Assembly: GCA_028015205.1 (NCBI GenBank)
Contig: CM051514.1
Coordinates: forward strand, 25,684,150 to 25,748,149
Direction of reading: 5' to 3'
DNA from: Mytilisepta virgata
Lineage: Eukaryota; Mollusca; Bivalvia; Mytilida; Mytilidae
Length of the DNA stretch: 64,000 nucleotides
In this document: in pieces, positions 1 through 12,414 of the stretch
Layout of the letters: each line of letters begins with the position of its first letter
How positions within the stretch are numbered: the stretch's first letter is position 1
Translations under genes and position numbers: made by a program
The notes under the pieces: generated by a model
Databases searched by the model: none
What the model was told of the DNA's origin: nothing
What the model saw: only the letters and a program-made list of their open reading frames with translations

Positions 1-244
1 AATTGAAACTGGATGCAGTTTCGAATGTCTCCCAAACGAAGCTCTTTCTCTTTCAGGGTATTTTTGGAATTTCTAGTGTTTGAAATACTGGGCAAGTGTA
101 CAAAGAGATTGAGTATATGCAAAATGTTTGATATATGGTATTCAATATCTGCAGTTTTATATGTTGTAATCGGTATTAACATGATTAACAGATGTTTTAT
201 CAAAATATTTTATTATTGAAGGTGCAATGGCCTCCACATCCCCT
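1..244. other. Non-coding flank with a repeat remnant
   Basis: No coding signal is convincing here. Positions 25-41 match the reverse complement of the right arm plus loop of the hairpin at 4421-4448 over 17 bases. This suggests a remnant of the same dispersed element family. Confidence 0.4.
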
Positions 245-3100
245 TTAGCCATTTAAGGGGGTGGGGCATGACCCCCCTCCTCAGACCCCCTATGGTATCA
301 AATGATTCGTCTTATCATAAGGAGTAATAATATATATGGTTATAGGGTCAATGGTTTTCAGAATATTTAGTATTTTATCATTTGAGGGGGTGGGGCATGA
401 CCCCCCCTCAGACCCCCCTATGGTACTAAATGATTTGTCTTATCATAAGGAGTAATAATATATATGGTTATAGGGTGGGGATCACAATGGTTTTCAAAAT
501 ATTAAGTATTTTGTTATTTGAGGGGGTGGGGCATGACCCCCCCCCTAAGACAACGAAATGGAGGGTATAACATAATACCTCGCCACTTCGTGTGGTGGGG
601 TATAAAAACTTAAATATCCAAGGTAACAGGTAGTATTTCCAAGTTAAGATCACAAATGATCAAGTTATATCACTTTTCCCATAGACTTCTATAGTAAAAT
701 TTTGCAAAACCCCACCCCCTTTTGAGACCCCCAAAATATATGTTCCCTCCCACAGATTGAATTTTTTTTTGGGAGGCGCATCTAGGAATATGGGCCTATC
801 AAGTCGTATGATATCAAGCGATTCCGTCTATTTAGTATTTTATCATTTGAGGGGGTGGGGCATGACCCGCCCTCAGACCCCCTATGGTACCAAATGATTC
901 GTCTTATCATAAGGAGTAATAATATATATGGTTATTGGGTGGGGATCTCAATGGTTTTCAGAATATTTAGTATTTTATCATTTGAGGGGGTGGGGCATGA
1001 CCCCCCTCAGACCCCCCTATGGTACCAAATGATTTGTCTTATCATAAGGAGTAATAATATATATGGTTATAGGGTGGGGATCACAATGGTTTTCAAAATA
1101 TTAAGTATTTTGTCATTTAAGGGGGTGGGGCATGACCCCCCCTCAGACCCCCTATGGTACCAAATGATTCGTCTTATCATAAGGAGTAATAATATATATG
1201 GTTATAGGGTGGGGATCTCAATGGTTTTCAGAATAATAAGTATTTTGTCATTTGAGGGGGTGGGGCATGACCCCCCCCTCAGACCCCCTATGGTACCAAA
1301 TGATTCGTCTTATCATAAGGAGTAATAATATATATGGTTATTGGTTGGGGATCTCAATGGTTTTCAGAATATTTAGTATTTTATCATTTGAGGGGGTGGG
1401 GCATGACCCCCCTAGACCCCCCTATGGTACCAAATGATTCCTCTTATCATAAGGAGTAATAATATATATGGTTATAGGGTGGGGATCTCAATGGCTTTCA
1501 GAATATTTAGTATTTTATCATTTGAGGGGGTGGGGCATGACCCCCCTATGGTACCAAATGATTTGTCTTATCATAAGGAGTAATAATATATATGGTTATA
1601 GGGTGGGGATCACAATGGTTTTCAAAATATTAAGTATTTTGTTATTTGAGGGGGTGGGGCATGACCCCCCTAAGACAACGAAATGGAGGGTATAACATAA
1701 TACCTCGCCACTTCGTGTGGTGGGGTATAAAAACTTAAATATCCAAGGTAACAGGTAGTATTTCCAAGTTAAGATCACAAATGATCAAGTTATATCACTT
1801 TTCCCATAGACTTCTATAGTAAAATTTTGCAAAACCCCACCCCCTTTTGAGACCCCCAAAATATATGTTCCCTCCCAAAGATTGATTTTTTTTTTGGGAG
1901 GCGCATCTAGGAATATGGGCCTATCAAGTCGTATGATATCAAGCGATTCCGTCTATTTAGTATTTTATCATTTGAGGGGGTGGGGCATGACCCGCCCTCA
2001 GACCCCCTATGGTACCAAATGATTCGTCTTATCATAAGGAGTAATAATATATATGGTTATTGGGTGGGGATCTCAATGGTTTTCAGAATATTTAGTATTT
2101 TATCATTTGAGGGGGTGGGGCATGACCCCCCTCAGACCCCCCTATGGTACCAAATGATTTGTCTTATCATAAGGAGTAATAATATATATGGTTATAGGGT
2201 GGGGATCACAATGGTTTTCAAAATATTAAGTATTTTATCATTTAAGGGGGTGGGGCATGACCCCTCCCCCCTCAGACCCCCTATGGTACCAAATGATTTA
2301 TCTTATCATAAGGAGTAATAATATATATGGTTATAGGGTGGGGATCTCAATGGTTTTCAGAATAATAAGTATTTTGTCATTTAAGGGGGTGGGGCATGAC
2401 CCCCCCCTCAGACCCCCTATGGTACCAAATGATTCGTCTTATCATAAGGAGTAATAATATATATGGTTATTGGTTGGGGATCTCAATGGTTTTCAGAATA
2501 TTTAGTATTTTATCATTTGAGGGGGTGGGGCATGACCCCCCTAGACCCCCCTATGGTACCAAATGATTCGTCTTATCATAAGGAGTAATAATATATATGG
2601 TTATAGGGTGGGGATCTCAATGGTTTTCAGAATATTTAGTATTTTATCATTTGAGGGGGTGGGGCATGACCCCCCTCAGACCCCCCTATGGTACCAAATG
2701 ATTTGTCTTATCATAAGGAGTAATAATATATATGGCTATAGGGTGGGGATCACAATGGTTTTCAAAATATTAAGTATTTTGTTATTTGAGGGGGTGGGGC
2801 ATGACCCCCCCTAAGACAACGAAATGGAGGGTATAACATAATACCTCGCCACTTCGTGTGGCGGGGTATAAAAACTTAAATATCCAAGGTAACAGGTAGT
2901 ATTTCCAAGTTAAGATCACAAATGATCAAGTTATATCACTTTTCCCATAGACTTCTATAGTAAAATTTTGCAAAACCCCACCCCCTTTTGAGACCCCCAA
3001 AATATATGTTCCCTCCCACAGATTGAAAATTTTTTTTCGGTAGGCGCATCTAGGAATATGGGCCTAGCAAGTCGTATGATATCAAGCGATTCCGTCTATT
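245..3100. repeat. 135-bp tandem repeat in ~1.13-kb higher-order units
   Basis: The basic unit is about 135 bp and begins with a G-run/CATGA/C-run block (GGGGGTGGGGCATGACCCCC), followed by a 'tatggtaccaaatgatt' segment and an AT-rich 'ggagtaataatatatatgg' segment. Block starts at 851, 986, 1121, 1256, 1392 and 1526 give spacings of 134-136 bp. The last unit of each series is shortened (1650, spacing 124) and is followed by a unique ~300-bp linker. The linker junction recurs at 821, 1946 and 3089, so higher-order units are 1125 and 1143 bp after a partial first one. Several open frames of 60-156 codons cross the array, but they only reflect repeat periodicity and are not genes. The G-run/C-run block can fold into a short hairpin around CATG. 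Confidence 0.93.
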
Positions 3101-3109
3101 GGTTTATGA

Positions 3110-4480
3110 GAAACGGTGCACACAAGTGTTCGAAAAAACGCGCCCGGAAAGAAGAAAAATAAAAATAATAATAATAATAATAATGAAAAGATCCAATTGT
3201 TCAAAGAACAATTGAGGGCTTTCCCAGGTTAAATGACCTTTACATGCGACCTCATGACATTCAGATTGATTAAACCCCAAATGATGAACATCTCTGAAGC
3301 AGAACCACTTTTGTATCGTTAACGATAAAAAAGGTCAAAATATAGGACGCTTTCTGGCTCAATGACCTTGACACATGATTCCTTGCCTTTCATGTCGACT
3401 TGCATTCCAAAGCTGAATATCTCTGAAGAAGACCAACTTCAATATCTCTTTTTGTAAGAAAGGTTAAAATCTGGGACGTATTTTTCATTAAATGACCTTG
3501 ACCTGTAATCATGTGACCGTGACTATGATTTGCCTTTCAACAGAGTCCTTTTCTCATTAGAAAGCATTCAAATATCTTCTAATAATAGAAAGGTCAAAAA
3601 TTAGGACGTTGACCTTGACATTTTGGTCTAAGGTCATCCTCAAGGTCACATCCCCCGATGATCAAAACTGAAGACCCCATGCCTCTATCATATAAAGTTA
3701 CTGAGTTTTACCCGAAAAACTAATTTACCAATGCTTCAATGGGACATAACTCTTATAAGATGACCTCAGATCCTTTTCATGGAAATGTAACAAAGTTGCG
3801 TCTTTAGATGCCAGACATTTTACACCCCCAACCATTCCTGTATCTTTTATCATTTCAGAGGAGTAGTGCACACAAGCAAAGGTCAAAATATAGAACGTGA
3901 CCTTGACCTTTGACCTTATTTCTATTTTGAAGATGAAAGGTCATGAGGGTCTATGGTGAAGACTTTAGGTCTGTATCACTTCTGGTTTTTAAGATATACT
4001 TGTATATCACTTACACGAATCATTTTAGGGGAGGTAACTCCCATAAGATGTCGTCAGATCCTTTCCGCTAACATTCAACAAAGTTGCGTATGGATTGACT
4101 GAGGACTTTAGAAAAGATTTTGAAGCGATATCTTTTAAGGTTTCAGAGGAGTAGTACACACAATCTTTTTGGTGTTGGGGAAGATAACTCCGTAACGACA
4201 AAGTTTACGACATAATTCCCATAACACATCAAATCATTTTCATGACCGATATCATAGACAAAATATGAAAGCGATATGTCGCGAACTCACTTGTCAGGAA
4301 ATGGCGGAAGAAAAAGAATAATAATAATAATAATATTAAACAGAAGAAATACAATAAGGACTTTCCGTCCGGAGACGGGAAAGCCCTTAATAAGAATAAT
4401 AAGAACTGAGCAAAAACAACATGTCTCCAAACTTCGTTTGGGAGACATAATAAGGGAAATAACTTGCTTGAAATTATAAT
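3110..4480. repeat. Degenerate dispersed repeat with AAT tracts and terminal hairpins
   Basis: Two similar ends are visible. One (3140-3230) has a purine-rich tract, (AAT)n at ~3162-3183 and a perfect 9-bp stem hairpin at 3194-3214. The other (4300-4450) has (AAT)n at ~4318-4335, an imperfect hairpin at 4356-4388 and a hairpin at 4421-4448 with 12-13-base arms around TTC. Between them, diverged units repeat phrases such as 'aaaggtcaaaat' and 'gaccttgac'. Core repeats, a trinucleotide tract and a 3' hairpin together recall non-autonomous Helentron/pearl-like elements, but ends and target site were not defined, so the class is inference. Confidence 0.45.
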
Positions 4481-4599
4481 TTTAGAGTCAGAATCGTGAT
4501 ACCGGAAATGAGTTTCTAGAAAGGGCAATTGCTGCGCTCGCATCATTGGCCACGCCAATAGCATATTATTTTTACACGAGTCTCATTGCAAGATTTGGT

Positions 4600-4700
4600 A
4601 TTTCCTGTACCTATTTAAATTCATTGAGCACAGTCGACGAAGTTAAATAACGTTACACCTGATCGGTCAAAAGGTATGAGAAAAAAATTCTGATTGGACA
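4600..4700. repeat. Dispersed ~75-bp repeat, copy 1
   Basis: The stretch from about 4622 to 4700 is closely similar to 47835-47912; both contain 'agttaaataacgttac', 'cctgatcggtcaaaa' and 'attctgattgg'. Both copies lie just downstream of a Helentron-like repeat end. No terminal repeats were found. Confidence 0.6.
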
Positions 4701-5301
4701 TCACAACAATGGGAGATCGATGCATTCTACCCTGAAAATGACGGTTTGTCCAGTATTGAAGTTGCCGGTGATGTTGGAAACACTGAACGTAACGCTGTAA
4801 AATGCCAGATCTGATCATTCGTTCTCTAAAATAATAATCCCAAAAATTATGTTCAAGTAAAAGATTAAAATGTTTAATATTCCGTGTTTAGCAGTGACAA
4901 TTTCATAAATGGATAAGGAATTAATTTCAAAATAATTTTTTAAGAAGATTATTTTATGTCAAGACATCGAGCATTAAGAAGGTCAATGTAGACTGTATCT
5001 TACCCTAAAATCGCACACTCGAAAGTAATCTGGTAAACGGTAAATTTCAGTCATCTTAAATAATTTTGGGTTGAAAAATGTGATTTTTGAAATCTCAAAA
5101 ATTGGAATTTTTTATTTCAAACTTTTTGAACAAAATCCATGCTTTTGATGAGAAAACAATCTACTATGAAAATCAGACGTGTGGGTCTATTTTTCTACTT
5201 AGTACAGCTATTTAAAATTATAAATATATGAAAAATGCATTACCCTGTATCGTTTCTTTTGTTGACTAGTATATGATTATTTAAATAAAACAATCACCCA
5301 A

Positions 5302-5414
5302 TCTAGTGCCAATCTCCCATGCAGAGTTGTCGGTCCATGCTCTCTCGGTCCTTGCTCTCCCTCAATTGAGAGAGAAAGGACCGACAACTCTGCATGGGAG
5401 ATTGGTCTAGTGCC
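5302..5414. mobile_element. Fold-back MITE (~97 bp) with flanking direct repeat
   Basis: Positions 5309-5336 and 5378-5405 are perfect 28-bp inverted repeats (outer end CCAATCTCCCATGCAG) around a 41-bp spacer. The direct repeat TCTAGTGCC lies at 5302-5310 and 5406-5414. The arm overlaps it by CC, so the target duplication is 7-9 bp depending on where the element is taken to start. The spacer holds a ~15-bp internal near-duplication (TCGGTCCATGCTCTC and TCGGTCCTTGCTCTC). There is no coding capacity. An 8-bp duplication would fit a hAT-type element, but the terminal sequence does not prove the superfamily. Confidence 0.8.
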
Positions 5415-5789
5415 ACATAAAATTTACTGTATCTTTTAAAAGAGTTGTTTCCCTTTTTAGACATTTTTGTTTTGATATTTTAACAACACGTAAACAAACG
5501 ATAAAAACAGATTATTTTTGTAGGTATTCGAAAATATTTATTATTATATTTGAAAAGTAACGCGTATAATGTGTCTTTCACAAACGATTGTACAAAATGT
5601 ATGTTAGGTAAAAAGGGGGGGGGGCACATGAGAGAAACCGTTCGTTCGTAGGGAGAAAGGTACAAGTTTTTTTTTAATTACGAACTAGCATGTTTTTCTA
5701 TTATTTTTTTTCTTTGTCTGTTTATTTTAAATTTAAACATTATTTAGAACACAGTAATACGACTGTTACATAGATCTGTGTGAACAAAA

Positions 5790-5942
5790 TCATAGATAAC
5801 AGAGATTGATAGCATAAACTTTGGATGACACATCCCAAAGGCTTGGTTCATTTTCATACAATTCTAGAAAGTCCAAGTCGTGTGAGACCTCCTCCTCTTC
5901 TTGATCAAGGATCTCTAAGGTTTCATTCTCCGCTTCGGCCAT
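5790..5942 (-). CDS. 50-codon ORF resembling the start of a MADF-domain protein, probably truncated
   Basis: The minus-strand ORF begins at an ATG in the context GCGCGAAAATGGCC and ends with TGA after 50 codons. After an acidic N-terminus (four consecutive Glu at residues 15-18), the segment FLELYENEPSLWDVSSKVY (residues 25-43) resembles the opening helix of MADF/Myb-SANT-like DNA-binding domains, which commonly read 'LY...P.LWD..S..Y'. The resemblance stops there, and the frame ends seven residues later, where a complete MADF domain would need about 50 more residues. It could be a first exon whose donor I cannot place, or a truncated copy. MADF proteins occur as host transcription factors and in Harbinger-type transposons. 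Identity rests on recall of the motif only. Confidence 0.5.
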   Translation of the reverse strand: MAEAENETLEILDQEEEEVSHDLDFLELYENEPSLWDVSSKVYAINLCYL

Positions 5943-6660
5943 TTTCGCGCTTATGCAAATGCGTATGGAGGTAGGTTCGTTGAGGGGTCAATTTTAATTT
6001 AATTTGATTTGATTTTGATTACATTTTTTTTATATTTATTTATGATTTATTTACGGGAGTTTCACTTGTCATTCAATACACTTAAAACAGCATGTACATA
6101 ACACAAGTATAAACCTTTTCAACGTATTTTTATGCAATGTTTCAATATAACAAAATAAAGAGTTTTCTGATATTTTACATTTAAATATCAAATCCATTTA
6201 TGACTAATTATTTTACTAATGATAATGGAAATTTTAATTTGTCAATATCATATATATGATTTTTTTGTTGTTTTGATAAGATCTGTATGCGTAATTATTA
6301 ACTATCACAGTATTACAAACTGTATATTCCTAAACTTCTTGTTTTCCAGATAAAATAGAGAATGGAAGCCTTTCATAGAAAAATCGTATGGATATGTCAG
6401 TTACAAGAATCAATTATTGTAAAACAGGGGCCATGTGTTTTATTTTTAAGTCCTGAAGATTCATCAGTATTTATGGGATTCAATTTTTTTTAGGTTTAGT
6501 GAAAATTTGTAATCTCGATGCAATCATATTCCATGGCTAATTCATTCATTTTTATAAGTGAACGAAATTTCTTCTACAAGTCCAGTGAAGTGTAAAAATG
6601 CTTCAGTTTTAAACAATTTTTATTCAGCTAAAAAAATGCTGCATTAATCTCATCTATGAA
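5943..6660. other. Non-coding AT-rich stretch
   Basis: The first ~55 bases upstream of the minus-strand ORF are less AT-rich and include ATGCAAAT, an octamer-type motif, at about 5953-5960. This could be promoter-proximal if the ORF is real. Nothing else is recognisable. Confidence 0.3.
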
Positions 6661-6890
6661 AACATCTGAAAAGAAGTCGAATAGAGTCGAATTGACGTTC
6701 TCACGATTAGATTTTCATCAGACAGTCGATTGAAAATCGGACGTCAGTCGATTCAGAAACGACTTTTCAACTCCACTTTCGACTTTCGACTTTCCTCTTC
6801 ACACGATACGATTTTAAGTCGAATGAAGTCTAAAAGAAAAATCGAAAGCGAAATCGAATGGAAAATCGTATCGTGTGACCGCACCTTTAG
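6660..6890. repeat. Inverted-repeat element rich in TCGA motifs
   Basis: Perfect 16-bp inverted arms CACACGATACGATTTT (6800-6815) and its complement (6862-6877) enclose 46 bp. The region upstream to 6660 is dense in 'gtcga' and 'tcgac' words in both orientations. The right side ends in 'gaccgcacctttag', which looks like a TIR terminus, but the matching left terminus was not found. A short open frame of 69 codons here is judged spurious. Confidence 0.55.
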
Positions 6891-6899
6891 ATCTTCAAT

Positions 6900-9600
6900 T
6901 TTTTCCGGTTTAAAAAAACATGACTACTTTAAAAGCTAAATGGGTTGTCCAGTGATATATTGGAAAATTACATAATTATGACGTATGTGTATTCTTGAAC
7001 GGCACTGGAAACAACTATCTTGGATGAACTGATGAAAGAAAGTTGGTTTATATCATGATTATGTGAATGTAATTTATTAGAAGGTAAGTCATACCAAACT
7101 ACATATGTGTACAAGTAACAATAACCTGCCAGCAACGACTTTGATGACCTCAACTCTGTCGTGATTACTTTCATTAAATGCACTTTGATTGGTCAATCTA
7201 CCCATGACAGTCACGGTAACTGTCTGTCATAGTAAATCAACAAAAATATCGCTTCTATGACCTGATGGAAGCAATAAGGCATACAGGCTATGTCTGGCAA
7301 AATGTCGTCCTGACGACCCGGTACATTAGTACCTTTTTTCTGAAGGTTCTTAATTAAGATTATTCAAATTAAAACATTACATGGGTCACATCGGCAATAT
7401 ATTGATGTTTTTCTAACAAATAATGATACAATATCACGACCAGACGGGGAAATTGTCCATTGTTCCCAAATTCTATTTCCGTTTGTTGAATATTTTTACA
7501 GTGCGCAATGATTTAATGACACGCGACAGTTACATATTACAGTAAATTGCGGACAGCTTACAATAATAAGAAAATGAAAGAAGAAAAGCGTTAAACAACC
7601 CCGGAATGGAAGCTCTGTATTGCCTGGTATCAAAACGTTGTTAAGAAATTCAGTAGAATCAACAAAATGTGTGTGTGAAATAACAATAAATTAAAAACAT
7701 CGGTCTTTTATCTCCCCTAACCGTTACCCAAGGGAGATAATATAAATTATTTTGTACGAAGGGATAATTGGAGCTATTATCTCCTTTAGGTAACTAGGTA
7801 AAGGGAGATAACTGATCTATATTGCTACGTATTCCCCCAAATACTTAAGAAACGTTAAATTTTTAGTTCACTCGACGACGAGTAACATCGAGTAACGATT
7901 TTTATTTCATATTGGTTTATCTAAAGATACATAAAAGTAGAATATCTAAATATTGTAAATTCGGAAATTATTGCGAAAAATGCGAAAGGGTTGTAATTGC
8001 AATAATTTAAACTCGCATTTCGGAATTTTTTATATGAATGAAGCGGAATTTTTCTCAATATCGCAAAAATTAAAATCCCATTGTGGACTATACAAAATCC
8101 CAATAATAAATGCAAGCAATAATTTCTGAATTTACACTAAAAGGATGAATTACATAACTATTTGCAGTATTTTGTTCAGATTCAAATATTGACAAAGTCT
8201 GTGTCTCAGTATTTTGATAAGACTAAAACACCCATAAACATATATGACGACAATTATACGTCAATAAGATCTGACGTAGATGTTTACAATAATAATACAT
8301 CTTTATAATAAGGATAATTCTAAATTTAAATATGACCTCTTTGGCCATGTTATCAGATCGTACAATGCCGAGAGGTACCAATTATTCCGATTACGCCTAT
8401 CATACTACTTGTCTTAATAAAAAATGACAATTACCGCGCGCGCAAAACAAATTCACTCGAACTATAAAAAATATGATATAGAGTTAAACTGAAGGTTTTT
8501 TTTATGCAACTGTAATTCCCAAACCAAAAATAAACATTCGCAGTTTTTAAGTTTAATGCATTGCTAAAAATCACTGCACTTAGTTTGAAAGGAATCTAGT
8601 GCTATAGGTGTTGTGTAAACTTGGTCAAAACAGTCTATATACATTTTTCCATAAATGCGTTAGTATATTTCGGGTTTAAGTCAATTGAACAAATCATATG
8701 ATGATACTAATGTACAAATAAAATCCACTCCTCTATTTCCAGAAGGAAACGTCTGAATATTATGTAATCACAAAAATATTCTGACTGATAACCATCTGTC
8801 TCTATGGAAATATGGCCTTACGTCAATTTCTTTAAATGTTAGGGACAAAATTCCGTTTAAAATTTACATTTTCATATAAATATAAACAAAATACCGTCGT
8901 TGACGTCAAGCTTTACCTACGTCACAAAAATGAATATTACTCTGATAATTTTATTTTGTCTGACAGATAACCTACTATTTAACCTTCTCCTGTAATGCTA
9001 TGGATGTACACAGCTTGTGCATCAACATTGGTATCAAAATATATATTTATAGTATTATGAAGCGAATAATATGTCTATCTTGTTCTGTAATTATACTTTT
9101 TGGGTTGTATATACACAAGAAAGTCAGGATAGGTATGGAGGAAGTTCGGTACCAGTTAAACCTATTAACCTCTTTTTAGTACCTGTATTAAGTTGATCTA
9201 TTACTACCCTGTCATGTTCATGTTTGTAATTTCATGGCTGCATACTCTTTTATTGTGAGGTACATGTAGGAGGATGTTGTTTATAGAGTGGTTTAGCCAT
9301 CGGACCTACATTGGGGTCGCGAGATGATACACGTACCCATATGCTTTAGACTTCGACTAGATATTAGTGATAATACACGGACGTATATTGCCGTATCACA
9401 TGGTGTGTCGGCATGGTCACGGTCGAATTGCTCCTGAAAATGGGTCATTATTAATGTATATTTCGTGTACATGATAATTCAATTTAGAAATTTAACTTTT
9501 CCTTCAGAACAGGAACCATAAATTATTTATGATTAAACAGAATATGACGTTTATTATAAATTTGTCATAGTTACAATAGTGTTAATAAAAGTATGATTTA
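6900..9600. other. Long non-coding stretch; inverted AGGGAGATAA motifs at 7700-7820
   Basis: No exon-like segment was recognised. Around 7709-7740 and 7780-7811 the words TTATCTCC and GGGAGATAA occur as inverted pairs that could fold into 9-12-bp stems. The second pair has 12-base arms with one mismatch. These look like remnants of a small inverted-repeat element. Confidence 0.4.
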
Positions 9601-9649
9601 GTTTTAGGCGTGAAGGCCGTAGGACGTACATAAAGGAAATGACAGTAAA

Positions 9650-9885
9650 TTTAATTTAATTTTTTTATGGAAAATAAATTATGGAAAGTTTAATGTATGA
9701 ATCGTGTAGATATATCTTCTTAAGTTGAAATATAATCCATAGTGTTTGCACGACGTCTATGAAAATAACTTTGATGTATAAGCATTTTCGAAGTTTGCTG
9801 ACGATTAGCGAGGCCATTGCCGTGACTTTATATAGAACTTCCAGGTCCTTCGGAATACTCACGTGGTCAAGTATAATGTGGATAC
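9650..9885. repeat. Degenerate copy of the MITE at 40629-40905
   Basis: The segment 'cgaagtttgctgacgatta' with the following 'gaacttccagg' and 'actcacgtggtc' corresponds to 'cgaagtttgccgataatta', 'gaacatccggg' and 'aatcacgtggtc' in the 40.6-40.9 kb element, in the same order. The terminal inverted repeats are eroded here. Confidence 0.6.
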
Positions 9886-9935
9886 ATTAACAGAGTTTAA
9901 ATGTTTTCCTAAATTTATCCAAGTAAAGTTTCAAC

Positions 9936-9952
9936 TCTCTCTCTCTCTCTCT
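9936..9952. repeat. (CT)n microsatellite
   Basis: A short uninterrupted CT dinucleotide tract of about eight units. Confidence 0.85.
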
Positions 9953-10519
9953 AACGTTATGAAGAGATCAAAACAAAGGGCTTTGTGGAAATGCATTTGG
10001 TACCCGAGATTTTACATGGCGCATTTCGATATAACACCGAAACTGAAAAACACAGTCAATTATTTTTTATCTTCAGTTGGATGTATATCCTAATGGTAAA
10101 TAATCCACATTAATAGCAAAGTGGTGATGATTTACCCGTTTCTTTGAAAAACAAGATAATTTGTTGTAACAAGTTAAATAAAATACAATCAGCAGCTAAT
10201 AAAATATTTTATAAACTAAATTAAAAGCAATTTGTGTTAACCAGCAATCTCTGTAAATGGATATACTGAAAGAGATGAGTGGAATCTTATTATAGAAAAG
10301 AATTTCTTGAAATAAAATTGTAGACATTCCTTGGAGAAAACGGATTTAGTATAGAATAGTCATAGATAAAGTGCATACGTGGGAAAAAGTACATTTATAC
10401 CCAGAATACTATTTAGAGGGGGGGAGTCGCGTTTCTCTGATGAATTTAGGGCTTTGCTTTAGGGAATATGGTTTTAAGAATATTACTAAACTGAAGGTAA
10501 ATTAAAAAGATTAATGCAG

Positions 10520-10660
10520 TTACATGTATTCCCAATTTTTGATACATGTAATTTGCCTCCCATTTACAGAGTTATCTGCTCTTTGGAGTAGGTGTCTTCC
10601 ATAGACATCAATAGACAATTTTTCTTATTTTTGCAAAATGAGTTTCCTTCCTAACAATAT
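10520..10660. repeat. Dispersed repeat; inverted copy at 51960-52090
   Basis: Read on the minus strand, the segment contains 'agacacctactccaaagag', then 'cagataactctgtaaatgg' and 'ttacatgtatcaaaaa'. The same phrases occur on the plus strand at 52030-52095 with about 10% differences. No coding content or terminal repeats were seen. Confidence 0.65.
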
Positions 10661-10699
10661 CCCACACACACATTAATGATATGATCTTGGATATATTTT

Positions 10700-12180
10700 C
10701 CACCTTTTTGCCGTTTGTGTTTAATACCAGACAACCTCTGTCAGGAAAGACTCATGAATATGGGACACAACTAGTAGGGAATAACCAAAGTATTCCCATT
10801 CAGTTTTTGTTTTCATGCTGCTTTGGTAGAAATAACAATTCCGGCTTATCCATGTTACAATGAAGACAATTTGGCTTGTAACACTTTCAAAATAATACAG
10901 TTGTTGAACGATGAATCTCAGATACACTGGGCTACTGTTGCTTAATATTCTATAAAAAAAACTGTATGCCCTGATATTAAACCGATGATGCACATTTAGC
11001 CATATTATTACAAGATAGCGGAAGTTGAAAAGGATTAAAACGTTTTTTTATTATTATATACATGTACTCTTTTGTAGTGTTCTGTCAATCTTCCAAATTG
11101 TTAGAATAAATACAATTTTAAATATATTCCATTTATCAAAGATTTTGATTATAAGCTGAAAAAACGACTTTGAAAAGACTAGTATGGTGACAATTAGAGA
11201 AAAATACTTGATCTTTGTGTATTACTTTCATATTTTATTTTGACTGAGCGTTTTTTTTTTAAATGTAAAACCAAAAGGTAACACTTCTTGAATACGGAGA
11301 CAGCTGATAAGGAACAATTAATCAACAAGAGGATGACAAATATTTGTTAGAGCTTAGAGAGTAGATTCTTCATTAACTCTTGATTGAATCAAACACAAGA
11401 CATGATATCCAACGCACGTTTGATCAAAATATCAAGCAATCGAATGAACAATAAAAGTTTAGAAGACGTGTTTGCACTGAAAAGGGCAAACGATAGACGT
11501 CGAAATCTTACGAGAATTATTTCCTTGGAATAAATGAACAGAGAGTTAATCTTTTAGTTAAAACCATAAAAATTCCTTTTACAGTATAATCCTATATCCG
11601 GTTGTTAGACTTAATGCTTTTAGTTATCGCACGCAACGAATGGTCTTTAAAAATAATCAACTCTGTTCCATAGGAAGTAGATTAAAATACTCGACGCTGC
11701 AATGGTCACGGAATCTTGTAGGCGTCATTCATGAAACGCCCAACAACTTCTAAATCAATATTACGTTAATAGTCAATACTTTGAAAGAAAATATTTTGAT
11801 AAAATTCTTTGTTACCAATTCTGATGTACAAGACGTTCACGTTTAGTCGATTTATGACTCATCAGTTTAGCTCAAGGCCTAGAATGTTGACTATAAAACT
11901 TTATAATTGTTACATTTTATTTGGTTTTTTCTTTTTAAATACTTCTAAACTCTCCACAATAAAGATAATTGTTTATTCTTGCATCAGAAGAAAATGTTGA
12001 CCTTTTGTTGTTAATTTTTAGTCTTTTATTTTATATTTTGTTTTGCTCTTTATTTATTTTCCTATTTTATTGCTTTGTTTTGGTTGTTGTTTTTATGTTT
12101 TTTATGTTTTTTATGTTTTGTTTTTTTTGGAGGGGTTTGTTTTTTATGAAGTTTATTTTATTTATAGAGGCAGTCGTCCG
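10700..12180. other. No recognisable gene
   Basis: AT-rich sequence with a T/G-rich low-complexity block at 11990-12150. Short ORFs here have no family resemblance and no splice context. Confidence 0.4.
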
Positions 12181-12183
12181 TAT

Positions 12184-12414
12184 TTAATATCGAGTTTTCT
12201 TTAATAATAAGTTGGTGTACACAAAACTAATCAAAATGGCATCAACGAGACAACATTCCGCAGGGAAAGAATGACTACATCGCGTGGTCGCAGCGTGCTT
12301 CTGATCAAAGACCAATAACCCATCAACAAGATGACCAATAAATGGTACTGAAACCGCAACTAAAGTAATCACAAATTCCAAATAATTATAGTCTTTCGTC
12401 CATAAAATAAACAT
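12184..12414 (-). CDS. Unrecognised 76-codon ORF with hydrophobic segment (doubtful)
   Basis: The frame encodes a hydrophobic stretch (FVITLVAVSVPFIGHLVDG, residues ~14-32) followed by a Cys/His-containing segment and a second hydrophobic stretch near the C-terminus. Codon choice looks more mixed than in the surrounding AT-rich sequence, which is the only support. No start context, splice sites or homologue is apparent, and it may be a chance frame or a repeat fragment. Confidence 0.2.
   Translation of the reverse strand: MFILWTKDYNYLEFVITLVAVSVPFIGHLVDGLLVFDQKHAATTRCSHSFPAECCLVDAILISFVYTNLLLKKTRY

Noticed and set aside
855..2814. Overlapping 61-156-codon frames with repeated peptide motifs
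   Set aside because: They coincide exactly with the 135-bp satellite, whose length is a multiple of three, so open frames repeat without selection.
245..3100. CRISPR-like array of spaced repeats
   Set aside because: The sequence is eukaryotic, the units are contiguous and not separated by unique spacers, and there are no cas-like genes.
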